Part shown: piece after piece, positions 33,233-41,714 of the stretch
Numbering within the stretch: the first letter of the stretch is position 1
How the letters are laid out: every line of letters starts with the position of its first letter
Origin: Rhodopseudomonas sp. P2A-2r
Lineage (GTDB): Bacteria > Pseudomonadota > Alphaproteobacteria > Rhizobiales > Xanthobacteraceae
NCBI RefSeq assembly: GCF_026015985.1
Contig: NZ_CP110389.1
Location: 2,016,001-2,080,000 of the forward strand
Direction of reading: 5' to 3'
DNA length: 64,000 bases
Notes under the pieces: model-generated
What the model saw: the letters and a program-made list of their open reading frames with translations, nothing else
Database searches by the model: none
Told to the model about the DNA's origin: nothing
Position numbers and translations under genes: made by a program

Positions 33233-35191
33233 ATGGACCTTTTCAGCAAAGCCGCAGAACTCGGAATCCAGACCGGATTTCACGACGGACAGGGGCATTG
33301 GCATACCACCGATGCCGCAGCCCTGAAGATCATCCTGGATGCCATGCCAGTGCGCGCGCCGCACCGGTTTCTCGACGGGACGGTGGTGGTGCGGGCAGGG
33401 CGGGCCGAGCGGTCCTATCTCACCGAGGCAACGAGCCTGCCGCTGAAATGGGAGATCCTGGATGGCGCCAACGTCATCGCCGAGGGCGAGACCGGCGATC
33501 GCAGCATCCTGTGGCCGCTCGACCTGCCAGTCGGCGTCTGGCGTCTGCGCCTCACCGACGCCTCGCTGTTCTCCGAGGAGGCGCCTGTCATCGTGGCGCC
33601 CGCCAAGGCGTTTCGCGGCGAATTCGACCGCTCCTGGATTCTGGCGGCACAGCTTTATGGCCTGCGCTCGGAGCGCAACTGGGGCATCGGCGATTTCACG
33701 GACCTGAACCGGCTGCTCGAACTGGCGGCAAGTCTTGGCGCCGAAGGCGTCGGCCTCAATCCGCTGCACGTGTTGTTCGATGACCGTCCGACCGATTGCA
33801 GCCCGTATTCCCCGAACAGCCGGCTGTTTCTCAATCCGCTCTATATCGACGTCGAAAAGATCGCGGAATTCTCGGCCGACATGATCGCCGGCGACGCCGA
33901 AACGCTGGCCCGGCTGCGCCAGGCGCCGGTGGTGGACTATTCGGCTGTCGCCGAGCTCAAATGGCGTGCGTTGCGTTCGACCTTCGCGGCCTTCAAGAGC
34001 CGGCCGGACGCCAAGCGAAGCCAGGCGTTCGCCAAGTTTCGGGCCGAGCACGGCGTCACGTTGTCGCGCTTCGCATGTTTCGAAGTGCTGCGCCACAGAT
34101 TCAACTGCGCCTGGTGGGACTGGCCGGCCGAATGGCAGCAGCCGGATGATGCCAAGATGGCGGAGCTCCATTCCGGGCCCGACGCTTCGGAAATCGAGTT
34201 CGTCAAATTCGTGCAATGGTGCGCCGATCAGCAGCTGCAGGCCTCCCGCGATCACGGCCATGCGCTGGGGTTGAAGGTCGGGCTTTATCTCGACGTCGCC
34301 GTCGGCGTGCAGAGCGGCGGCTTCGATGCCTGGAACGAACAGATTGCGGTGTCCCGCCATCTGTCGATCGGCGCGCCGCCCGATGCGCTGCAGCCGGCCG
34401 GACAGAACTGGGGTCTCGCCGGCTTCAACGGCGGCGGGCTCGAGGTGCAATCCTTCGCGCCTTTCAAGGACATGCTGCGGGCCTCGATGCGTTACGCAGG
34501 CGCGATCAGGCTCGATCACGTGCTCGGCCTGAACCGCCTCTATGTGGTGCCGCACGGCTACGCCGCCGACAACGGCGCCTATGTGAAGATGCCGCTGCAG
34601 GCATTGCTCGCGGTCACCGCCCAGGAAAGCGTGGCAAACCGCTGCGTGGTCATCGGCGAGGATCTCGGCACCGTGCCGGATGGCTTTCGCGAAGAGCTGC
34701 GCGACTGGGGGATCTGGTCGTATATGGTGATGATGTTCGAGCGCGACGACCGCGGCGCGTTCCGCGGTATCGATCACTATGCGCACGACGCGCTCGTGAC
34801 GTTCAACACCCACGACCTGCCGACCTTTGCCGGCTGGCGCAGCTATGCCGACCTGGTGATGAAGCGCGGCCTGGGCATTGATCCCGGCGAGAGCGACGAT
34901 GCCCGCAGCTATGCGCTGTCGATGCTCGGCGACGCACTGCGTCAACAGGGTATTTCCAACGAGGGCCTGTATGCGGTTGCGCAGTTCCTGGCACGGACCC
35001 GGACGCGATTGCTGGCGATTGCGCTGGAGGATCTGTTGGGGGTGATCGACCAGCCCAACATTCCCGGCACCATCGATGAGCACCCGAACTGGCGGCAGCG
35101 GCTGCCGGTGGCGATCGATGATATCGTGGCTGCGATCGACCTCTCGGCACTGCGGACGGCGGTCGCCGATCGCTCCGCGCAGGCGGCCTGA
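33233..35191 (+). CDS. malQ: 4-alpha-glucanotransferase (MalQ)
   Basis: A 652-residue GH77 amylomaltase that transfers and disproportionates alpha-1,4-glucan chains. It has an N-terminal extension (MDLFSKAAELGIQTGFHDGQ, beta domain to about 130), then ERNWGIGDFTDLNRLLELAA, SPYSPNSRLFLNPLYIDVE, nucleophile region GAIRLDHVLGLNRL (Asp near 427), acid in CVVIGEDLGTVP and TFNTHDLPTFAGW. An ATG 18 bases upstream (33215) is also possible; neither has a clear ribosome site. It diverges from glgE and the GH15 gene follows at once. Confidence 0.92.
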   Translation: MDLFSKAAELGIQTGFHDGQGHWHTTDAAALKIILDAMPVRAPHRFLDGTVVVRAGRAERSYLTEATSLPLKWEILDGANVIAEGETGDRSILWPLDLPVGVWRLRLTDASLFSEEAPVIVAPAKAFRGEFDRSWILAAQLYGLRSERNWGIGDFTDLNRLLELAASLGAEGVGLNPLHVLFDDRPTDCSPYSPNSRLFLNPLYIDVEKIAEFSADMIAGDAETLARLRQAPVVDYSAVAELKWRALRSTFAAFKSRPDAKRSQAFAKFRAEHGVTLSRFACFEVLRHRFNCAWWDWPAEWQQPDDAKMAELHSGPDASEIEFVKFVQWCADQQLQASRDHGHALGLKVGLYLDVAVGVQSGGFDAWNEQIAVSRHLSIGAPPDALQPAGQNWGLAGFNGGGLEVQSFAPFKDMLRASMRYAGAIRLDHVLGLNRLYVVPHGYAADNGAYVKMPLQALLAVTAQESVANRCVVIGEDLGTVPDGFREELRDWGIWSYMVMMFERDDRGAFRGIDHYAHDALVTFNTHDLPTFAGWRSYADLVMKRGLGIDPGESDDARSYALSMLGDALRQQGISNEGLYAVAQFLARTRTRLLAIALEDLLGVIDQPNIPGTIDEHPNWRQRLPVAIDDIVAAIDLSALRTAVADRSAQAA

Positions 35192-35195
35192 ACCG

Positions 35196-36998
35196 TTGCC
35201 GGGCCTTATCGAGGATTACGCGCTGATCGGCGACTGCGAGACCGCGGCGCTGGTCGACCGCAACGGCTCGATCGACTGGCTGTGCTGGCCGGCCTTCGAT
35301 TCCGATGCCTGTTTCTGCGCGCTGCTCGGCGACGAGAGCAATGGCCGCTGGCAGATCGCGCCGGCGGCGGAGGTGATCCGTTGCTCGCGCCGCTATCGCG
35401 GCGACACGCTGGTCCTGGAGACGCGCTTCGAGACTGCCGACGGCGTTGTCACCCTGATCGACTTCATGCCGCCGCGCGGCGTCGCTTCCGACGTCGTGCG
35501 GCTGGTACGCTGCGAGCGCGGCAGCGTCGCCATGCGCATGGATCTGGTGATCCGCTTCGGCTTCGGCATCGCCATTCCATGGGTCAAGCGGACGGACGAC
35601 GGCGCGCTGCTTGCGATCTGCGGGCCGGACATGGCCGTGCTGCATACGCCGATCGAGACCCACGGCGAGAACATGACCACGGTGGCGGAGTTCACCGTCA
35701 CTGCCGGCGAGACCGTGCCGTTCGTGCTGACCTACGGGCCATCGCACCTGAAGGTGCCGGCAGAGATCAATCCCTTCGCCGCCTTGAAGGACACCGAGGA
35801 CTTCTGGTCGGAATGGTCGAGCCGCTGCAACCATGAGGGCGCCCTTCGCGACCTCGTCATGCGCTCGCTGATCACGCTGAAGGCCCTGACCTATGCGCCG
35901 TCCGGCGGCATCGTTGCAGCGCCCACGACATCGTTGCCCGAGAAGCTTGGCGGCGACAGGAACTGGGACTACCGTTTCTGCTGGCTGCGCGACGCCACCT
36001 TCACGCTGCTGGCGCTGATGAACAGCGGCTACACTGATGAAGCTGTGGCCTGGCACAACTGGTTGCTGCGCGCCGCCGCCGGCGCGCCGGCCAACATGCA
36101 GATCATGTACGGCATCATGGGCCAGCGCCGGCTGCTGGAATGGGAGGCCGACTGGCTACCGGGCTATGAGGGTGCGCGGCCGGTGCGGGTCGGCAACGCC
36201 GCCCACGCCCAGCTGCAGCTCGACGTCTACGGCGAACTGATCGACGCTTTCCATCAGTCGCGTGCGGCGAAGCTGAAGCTTGACGACGGCACCTGGGCGG
36301 TGGAGCGCGAGGTGCTGGAGCATCTGGCCTCGGTCTGGAGCCAGCCGGACCACGGCGTCTGGGAGCGCCGTGGCGACGGCCAACACTACGTGTCGTCGAA
36401 AGTGATGTGCTGGGTGGCGTTTGATCGCGGCATCCGCAGCGCCGAGATGTTCGGCCTGCAGGCGCCGCTGTCGAAGTGGCGGGCGATCCGCGCCGCCATC
36501 CATCACGATGTCTGCGAGAAGGGCTTTGACGCCGAGCAGAACAGTTTTGTGCAGTCCTATGGTTCACGGGTGCTGGATGCCAGCATCCTGCTGCTGCCTG
36601 CAGTCGGATTCCTGCCGCCGTCGGACCCGCGCGTGCTCGGCACGTTGGCGGCCTTCGAAAAATACATGATGCCCGACGGCTTTGTGCTGCGCCACGACCC
36701 GCGCGAGGTGACGACGGAAGTGCAGCCGATCGAGGGCGCCTTCCTCGCCTGCAGCCTGTGGCTCGCCGATGCCTATGTGCTCACCGGCGAGATCGCCAAG
36801 GCGGAAGCGCTGTTCGACCGCGTGCTCGGCATCGCCAACGACGTCGGTCTGCTGGCGGAGGAATACGATACGGTTGCCAAACGCCAGACCGGCAATTTTC
36901 CGCAGGCGCTGACCCATATCGCCGTGATCAACACTGCGCACAACCTCAGCAATGCCAAACGCGAGGCCGACAAGCCGGTAATGCAAAGGTCGAAGTAA
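35196..36998 (+). CDS. Glycoside hydrolase family 15 protein (glucoamylase/trehalase-like)
   Basis: A cytoplasmic GH15 enzyme of about 600 residues. An N-terminal beta-sandwich (LIEDYALIGDCETAALVDRN) precedes an (alpha/alpha)6 barrel with LGGDRNWDYRFCWLRDATFT and the late segment LAEEYDTVAKRQTGNFPQALTHIAV. These are GH15 hallmarks; members act as glucoamylase or trehalase, giving glucose. No signal peptide is seen. I place the start at TTG 35196, four bases past the malQ stop, because it matches the usual family N-terminus; the open frame extends back into malQ. It probably hydrolyses the malto-oligosaccharides or trehalose made by the neighbouring enzymes. Confidence 0.85.
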   Translation: MPGLIEDYALIGDCETAALVDRNGSIDWLCWPAFDSDACFCALLGDESNGRWQIAPAAEVIRCSRRYRGDTLVLETRFETADGVVTLIDFMPPRGVASDVVRLVRCERGSVAMRMDLVIRFGFGIAIPWVKRTDDGALLAICGPDMAVLHTPIETHGENMTTVAEFTVTAGETVPFVLTYGPSHLKVPAEINPFAALKDTEDFWSEWSSRCNHEGALRDLVMRSLITLKALTYAPSGGIVAAPTTSLPEKLGGDRNWDYRFCWLRDATFTLLALMNSGYTDEAVAWHNWLLRAAAGAPANMQIMYGIMGQRRLLEWEADWLPGYEGARPVRVGNAAHAQLQLDVYGELIDAFHQSRAAKLKLDDGTWAVEREVLEHLASVWSQPDHGVWERRGDGQHYVSSKVMCWVAFDRGIRSAEMFGLQAPLSKWRAIRAAIHHDVCEKGFDAEQNSFVQSYGSRVLDASILLLPAVGFLPPSDPRVLGTLAAFEKYMMPDGFVLRHDPREVTTEVQPIEGAFLACSLWLADAYVLTGEIAKAEALFDRVLGIANDVGLLAEEYDTVAKRQTGNFPQALTHIAVINTAHNLSNAKREADKPVMQRSK

Positions 36999-37001
36999 TT
37001 A

Positions 37002-37047
37002 ACCTCTCCCCGCCTAGCGAAGCTTCGCTTCGCCGGGCGGGGAGAGG
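37002..37047. repeat. Hairpin of the CTCTCCCC/GGGGAGAGG family (copy 4)
   Basis: ACCTCTCCCCGCC, a GAAGCTTCGCTTC centre and GGCGGGGAGAGG lie between the convergent GH15 and HAD genes. It could serve as a bidirectional terminator. No other feature is seen in the 64-base gap. Confidence 0.72.
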
Positions 37048-37062
37048 AAAAGCAAGCTCAGC

Positions 37063-37872
37063 TCACCCCTTGCTCTTCTTCAGGATCAGATCCACCGCGC
37101 CGGCAAAGCCCTCGTCCTCGTTCGAAGTGGTGACATCGGTCGCCCGCGCCTTGACCTCGTCGGTCGCGTTGCCCATGGCGACGGACAGGCCTGACACCTT
37201 GAACATCGGCAGATCGTTCTGCATGTCGCCGATGGTGGCGATGGCTGAGGTGTCGATGCCGAGGCGCCTCGCCATGGCCTGCACGAAAGTGCCCTTGTCC
37301 TGGCCGGGCGGCGTGACGTCGAGATAATAGTTCTGCGAACGCACCGCGACGGCCGTCTGGCCGAGCGACTTCTGAATCGCCGCCTCGCAACGTGCCAGCA
37401 GATCGAAGTCAGCGCTGGCGCCGACGATCTTGCAGGCGCCGTCCAGGTAGGGCGCGAATTCGTCCACGACCACCGGATCGTGCTGGATGGTGTCGCGTTC
37501 GTGCGGCACGTATTTGCCGTCGTCGCGGCGGATCATCCAGGCGTCGTTGGTGAACAGCCAGATGTCGACGCCGAATTCGTTGAGCACGTCGAGGCTGGTC
37601 TGCACCGCGGGTGCCGGGATCAGATGCTGTTCGAGCGGTTGCAGCTCGGGGGTGACGATCGAGCTGCCGTTGAACGCGCCGATTGGCAGCGCGAGGCCGA
37701 GCGGCGCGACGAGAAACCGCATGCCGACGGTGGGCCGGCTCGAGGTGATGGTGAAGCCGATCCCGGCGTCGCGGAGCCGCCGCACTGCCGCTCTGGCGTT
37801 GTCGGTCAGGCGCTTGTCCTTGGTCACCAGGGTGCCGTCGACATCCGAGACGACCAGTGCGATGCGGGTCAT
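37063..37872 (-). CDS. HAD-superfamily hydrolase, Cof-type (class IIB) sugar phosphatase
   Basis: A 269-residue phosphatase. Motif I is VVSDVDGTLV at the N-terminus, where the first Asp is the nucleophile, and motif II is FTITSSRP. Late motifs are the lysine region DKGTFVQAM and the acidic IATIGDMQNDLPMFKVSG. This is the Cof/YidA class that dephosphorylates sugar phosphates. It is the last gene of the tal-pgi-gnd-zwf-pgl-gntK run and overlaps gntK by four bases, so a hexose- or gluconate-phosphate substrate is plausible but not shown. Confidence 0.88.
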   Translation of the reverse strand: MTRIALVVSDVDGTLVTKDKRLTDNARAAVRRLRDAGIGFTITSSRPTVGMRFLVAPLGLALPIGAFNGSSIVTPELQPLEQHLIPAPAVQTSLDVLNEFGVDIWLFTNDAWMIRRDDGKYVPHERDTIQHDPVVVDEFAPYLDGACKIVGASADFDLLARCEAAIQKSLGQTAVAVRSQNYYLDVTPPGQDKGTFVQAMARRLGIDTSAIATIGDMQNDLPMFKVSGLSVAMGNATDEVKARATDVTTSNEDEGFAGAVDLILKKSKG

Positions 37873-38417
37873 GGGTTCTTCCTGTTAGGCGCGCCGGCCG
37901 TGCCGGGCTGCAACTGGGCAATGATAGCATCGACGATCGCCTCAACGGAGGCATCGATCGAGACTTGGATCGGGTTTTCGTCGGGACCCGGCGGCTGCAG
38001 CGTCGCGAACTGGCTGTCGAGCAGGCCCGGCGGCATGAAGTGGCCTTTTCGCGCGCCCAGGCGCTGCGCAATCAGCGCGCGGCTGCCGTCGAGATAGACG
38101 AAACGGACATCGTCGCGGCCGGCGAGCAGCACGTCGCGATAGGCGCGCTTGAGCGCCGAGCAGGCGACAACGAGATGGCCGCCGCTCCCGCACATCCGGC
38201 CGATCTCCGCGGCGATGGCCCGCAGCCATGGCCAGCGGTCGTCGTCGGTCAGGGGATGGCCGGCGCTCATCTTCGCCACGTTGCTGGCCGGGTGGAACCG
38301 GTCGGCGTCCTCATAGGTCCAGCCGAGGCGCGCGGCGAGGGATTCGCCAATGGTGCTCTTGCCCGATCCCGCCACGCCCATCACGATCAGCGCGCAGGGC
38401 GCCTGGCGATCATCCAT
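37869..38417 (-). CDS. gntK: Gluconokinase
   Basis: A 182-residue P-loop kinase that phosphorylates D-gluconate to 6-phosphogluconate with ATP. Features are the P-loop GVAGSGKST, YEDADRFHPASNVAKMSAGHPLTDDDRWPWL, ACSALKRAYRDVL and LGARKGHFMPPGLLDSQFATL, all typical of thermoresistant-type gluconokinases (GntK/IdnK). It overlaps the end of pgl by eight bases and feeds 6-phosphogluconate to Gnd, encoded upstream in the same run. A PQQ-linked glucose oxidation route could supply gluconate, but no gluconate-forming enzyme is certain in this window. Confidence 0.93.
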   Translation of the reverse strand: MDDRQAPCALIVMGVAGSGKSTIGESLAARLGWTYEDADRFHPASNVAKMSAGHPLTDDDRWPWLRAIAAEIGRMCGSGGHLVVACSALKRAYRDVLLAGRDDVRFVYLDGSRALIAQRLGARKGHFMPPGLLDSQFATLQPPGPDENPIQVSIDASVEAIVDAIIAQLQPGTAGAPNRKNP

Positions 38418-39153
38418 GAAAATTCTCCGGCAGTGCCGCGCTGTCGCAGAGCCAGATGGTCTCGCCGTCCGTCGCCCGCGCGCGGTTGGCGGGAAGGTCC
38501 TCGCCGGCGAGGATGCGCGTCAGGATCGGGCGCTTGTCGGCGCCGCTCAACTCGAACAGCATCTCGCGACACGATGCCAGCGTCGGCAGCGTCAGGCTGA
38601 CCCGCGGCACGAATGGCGCCACGTGCGCCTCCGGCACGCCGACCACCCAGCGATCTGTGACGTCGACGGCAGGATAGCCGGGAAACAGCGAGGCGACATG
38701 GCCGTCCGGCCCGACGCCGAGCAGCACCAGGTCGAATAGCGGCTTGGCCGGATCGAGCGCGTCGGCGCCATAAAAGCCTTTCAGCTTTTCCTCATACAGC
38801 CGCGCGGCTTCGTCGGGGCTCGCCGACTCCGTCGCGATCGGATGGATGTTAGTCGCGGGCGCGCAGCGATCGAGAAAGATCTGCCGTGCCATGTTCATGT
38901 TGTTGAGCGGATCGTCGGCTTTGACAAAACGGTCGTCGCCGATGAACCAGTGCACGCGATCCCACGGGATCTGGGCTCGGTAAGGCTCCTTGCCCAATAG
39001 CTCATAAAGCTGCTTCGGGCTGGAGCCACCTGTGAGGCAGATGGCGATCCGGTCCGGATTGTCGTCGATGCGGGCGATGACGCGTTCCGCTGCCGCGGCA
39101 GCGAGTGCGGCCGCATCGCTCACTTCGATGGTGTGGCGTACGCGTGCGACCAT
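38410..39153 (-). CDS. pgl: 6-phosphogluconolactonase
   Basis: A 247-residue enzyme of the DevB/NagB-like family that hydrolyses 6-phosphogluconolactone to 6-phosphogluconate. Features are ICLTGGSSPKQLYELL, WDRVHWFIGDDRFV, NMARQIFLDR, LVLLGVGPDGHVASLFPG and RVSLTLPTL. The ATG at 39153 overlaps the zwf stop (ATGA), and the end overlaps gntK. It carries out the step after Zwf in the oxidative pentose phosphate or Entner-Doudoroff entry. Confidence 0.95.
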   Translation of the reverse strand: MVARVRHTIEVSDAAALAAAAAERVIARIDDNPDRIAICLTGGSSPKQLYELLGKEPYRAQIPWDRVHWFIGDDRFVKADDPLNNMNMARQIFLDRCAPATNIHPIATESASPDEAARLYEEKLKGFYGADALDPAKPLFDLVLLGVGPDGHVASLFPGYPAVDVTDRWVVGVPEAHVAPFVPRVSLTLPTLASCREMLFELSGADKRPILTRILAGEDLPANRARATDGETIWLCDSAALPENFHG

Positions 39154-40664
39154 CAGCTCAGCTTGCGCCAGGCGCGGCCGTCGCGCTTCATCAGCTCATC
39201 GGCTTCGCGCGGTCCCTCGCTGCCAGCCTTGTAGCTCTTCAGGCCGTCGGAGCCGGCGTTCGCCCACGCATCCAGGAACGGCTGCACCGCGCGCCAGCCG
39301 GCCTCGACGCTGTCGGCGCGCTGGAACAGGATGTTGTCGCCGATCATGCAGTCGTAGATCAGCGTCTCGTAGCCGGTGGATGGCTCGGCCTTGAAGTAGT
39401 CCTTGTAGCGGAACTTCATCTCGACGCCGTCGATCCGCACCGCGGGGCCGGGGATCTTGGTGTTGAACTGCAGCGCGATGCCCTCGGTCGGCTCGACGCC
39501 GATCACCAGATAGTTCTGTGCCAACGCCTCCACCGGCGTGCCCTGGAACATGGCGAACGGCGCCTGCTTGAACTTGATGGCCACCTCTGTGCGCTTGATG
39601 CCGAGCGCCTTGCCGGTGCGCAGATAGAACGGCACGCCGGCCCAGCGCCAGTTGTCGATGACCAGCTTGAGCGCCGCATAGGTCTCGGTGGTGCTGCCGT
39701 TGGCGACGTCCTTGGTCTTGTGATAGTCCTCGATCACGGTGTCGCCGATGGTGCCGCCGAGATATTGCCCGCGCACGGAGTTGTGCAGCGCCTCGGTCTC
39801 GCTTTCGAGCTGGATGGCCGCCAGTACATCGGCCTTGGCGGCGCGAACGGAATGGGCGTCGAAGCGGGTCGGCGGCTCCATCGCCACCAGCGACAGCAAC
39901 TGGAACAGATGGTTCGGCACCATGTCGCGCAGCGCGCCAGTGGCGTCGTAGAAGCTGCCGCGGTGGCCGACGCCGAGCTTCTCGTCGACGGTGATCTGGA
40001 CGTGATCGATGTGGTTGCGATTCCAGATCGGTTCGAACATGCCGTTGGCAAAGCGCAGCACCAGGATGTTCTGCACCGTCTCCTTGCCGAGATAATGATC
40101 GATCCGGTAGATCTGGTGCTCGGTGAGAATCTCCAGCAGTTCGGCATTCAACTTCTTGGCCGACTCCAGGTCGGTGCCGAACGGCTTTTCCACCACCAGC
40201 CGCCGCCATGCGCCGTTCTCCTGCAGCATGCCGGTGCGGCCGAGCTGGCGGGCGATTGGCGCGAAACCATCGGGCGGCGTCGCCAGATAGAACAGCCGGT
40301 TGCCCGCGGTCTCGCGCCGCTTCTCGAGCGCATCGAGCTCGTCGCGCATCTTGTCGAACGACGCCGGGTCCTGCGGATCGGCCTCGATGCTGGTGACGCA
40401 TTCCAGCAGCCGCTCGGCGATGGCGTCGTCCACGGGACGTGTGGCGAATTTCTTCAGGCCGGCGAGCAGGCCCTCGCGCAGCTCATCGGCGGACATCGCC
40501 TTGCGTGCGATGCCGACCACGCAGAACTTGTCCGGCAGCAGGTTCGATGCGGCGAGATTGTACAGCGCCGGCATCACCAGCCGGTGGGCGAGGTCGCCGG
40601 TGACGCCGAAAATCACGAAGGAGCAGGGGTCCGGTTTGGTGGTGTCGGTCTTTGCGTCTGTCAC
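39153..40664 (-). CDS. zwf: Glucose-6-phosphate 1-dehydrogenase
   Basis: A 503-residue enzyme that oxidises glucose-6-phosphate to 6-phosphogluconolactone with NADP+ (or NAD+). Features are the nucleotide-binding IFGVTGDLAHRLVMPALYNL, the active-site RIDHYLGKETVQNILVLRF, and WAGVPFYLRTGKAL. I choose GTG at 40664 (VTDAKTDTTKPD) because it lies two bases past the gnd stop; the longer open frame upstream is in gnd. Its stop overlaps the pgl start. Confidence 0.95.
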   Translation of the reverse strand: MTDAKTDTTKPDPCSFVIFGVTGDLAHRLVMPALYNLAASNLLPDKFCVVGIARKAMSADELREGLLAGLKKFATRPVDDAIAERLLECVTSIEADPQDPASFDKMRDELDALEKRRETAGNRLFYLATPPDGFAPIARQLGRTGMLQENGAWRRLVVEKPFGTDLESAKKLNAELLEILTEHQIYRIDHYLGKETVQNILVLRFANGMFEPIWNRNHIDHVQITVDEKLGVGHRGSFYDATGALRDMVPNHLFQLLSLVAMEPPTRFDAHSVRAAKADVLAAIQLESETEALHNSVRGQYLGGTIGDTVIEDYHKTKDVANGSTTETYAALKLVIDNWRWAGVPFYLRTGKALGIKRTEVAIKFKQAPFAMFQGTPVEALAQNYLVIGVEPTEGIALQFNTKIPGPAVRIDGVEMKFRYKDYFKAEPSTGYETLIYDCMIGDNILFQRADSVEAGWRAVQPFLDAWANAGSDGLKSYKAGSEGPREADELMKRDGRAWRKLS

Positions 40665-40666
40665 GT

Positions 40667-41698
40667 CTAATCTGCCTTCGGCTTGACGATGTCGGGCGCG
40701 TTCTGGCGCACGGGGTGCGGATGCTGCTCCGGCTCCTTGTGGCCGCCAAAGCCGGCGCGCATCGCCGACAGGATCTTTTCGGCGAAGGTATGCTCCTTGC
40801 GCGAGCGGAAACGGGCGAACAACGCGGCGGTCAGCACCTCGGCCGGCACGGATTCGTCGATCGCCGCATTGACGGTCCAGCGCCCTTCCCCGGAATCTTC
40901 GACATAGCCGGAATAGGTATCGAGAGTTTCGTTCTTGGCCAGTGCCGAGGAGGTGAGGTCGAGCAGCCAGGACGGGATCACGCTGCCGCGGCGCCACACT
41001 TCGGCAATGTCCGGCAGGTTGAGCGTGAAGCGATGCGCCTCCGGCAACACGTCGAGATCGGCATTCTTCAGGATATCAAATCCTTCGGCATATGCCTGCA
41101 TCAGCCCGTATTCGATGCCGTTATGGACCATCTTGACGAAGTGGCCGGCGCCGACCGGGCCGGCGTGGATGTAGCCATTCTCCACGCGCGGGTCGCTGTT
41201 GTCGCGGCCCGGCGTGCGCGGGATGTCGCCGATTCCCGGCGCCAGCGTGGCGAAGATCGGGTCGAGCCGGTCGACGACCTGCTTGTCGCCGCCGATCATC
41301 ATGCAGTAGCCGCGCTCGAAGCCCCACACGCCGCCGGAGGTGCCGACGTCAATGTAATGGATGCCCCTTTCCTTCAGCGCCTTGCCGCGGCGGACGTCGT
41401 CCTGCCAGAACGTATTGCCGCCGTCGATGATGACGTCGTCGGGCTCCAGCAGTTTGGTCAGTTCTTCAATGGTTGTCTCGGTGATCTTGCCCGCTGGCAG
41501 CATCACCCACACCGTGCGGGGCTTGCCGAGCTTGCCGACAAACTCCGCCAGCGACGCGCCGCCGACCGAGCCTTCTGTCGTCAGTGCCGCCACCGCCTTC
41601 GGGTCCCGGTCGTAGACCACGCTGGTGTGGCCGTTCTTCATCAGGCGGCGGACGATATTGCCGCCCATCCGGCCGAGGCCGATCATGCCGAGCTGCAT
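40667..41698 (-). CDS. gnd: 6-phosphogluconate dehydrogenase, decarboxylating (short, YqeC/GndA-type)
   Basis: A 343-residue enzyme that converts 6-phosphogluconate to ribulose-5-phosphate and CO2. It has the Rossmann motif [57 protein letters not shown], and catalytic-domain [21 protein letters not shown]. The length is that of the short, probably NAD-linked decarboxylating class rather than the 470-residue form. The start at 41698 is set by the conserved N-terminus. It lies 16 bases past the tal-pgi stop. Confidence 0.93.
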   Translation of the reverse strand: MQLGMIGLGRMGGNIVRRLMKNGHTSVVYDRDPKAVAALTTEGSVGGASLAEFVGKLGKPRTVWVMLPAGKITETTIEELTKLLEPDDVIIDGGNTFWQDDVRRGKALKERGIHYIDVGTSGGVWGFERGYCMMIGGDKQVVDRLDPIFATLAPGIGDIPRTPGRDNSDPRVENGYIHAGPVGAGHFVKMVHNGIEYGLMQAYAEGFDILKNADLDVLPEAHRFTLNLPDIAEVWRRGSVIPSWLLDLTSSALAKNETLDTYSGYVEDSGEGRWTVNAAIDESVPAEVLTAALFARFRSRKEHTFAEKILSAMRAGFGGHKEPEQHPHPVRQNAPDIVKPKAD

Positions 41699-41714
41699 CT
41701 GACTATCCTTGTTA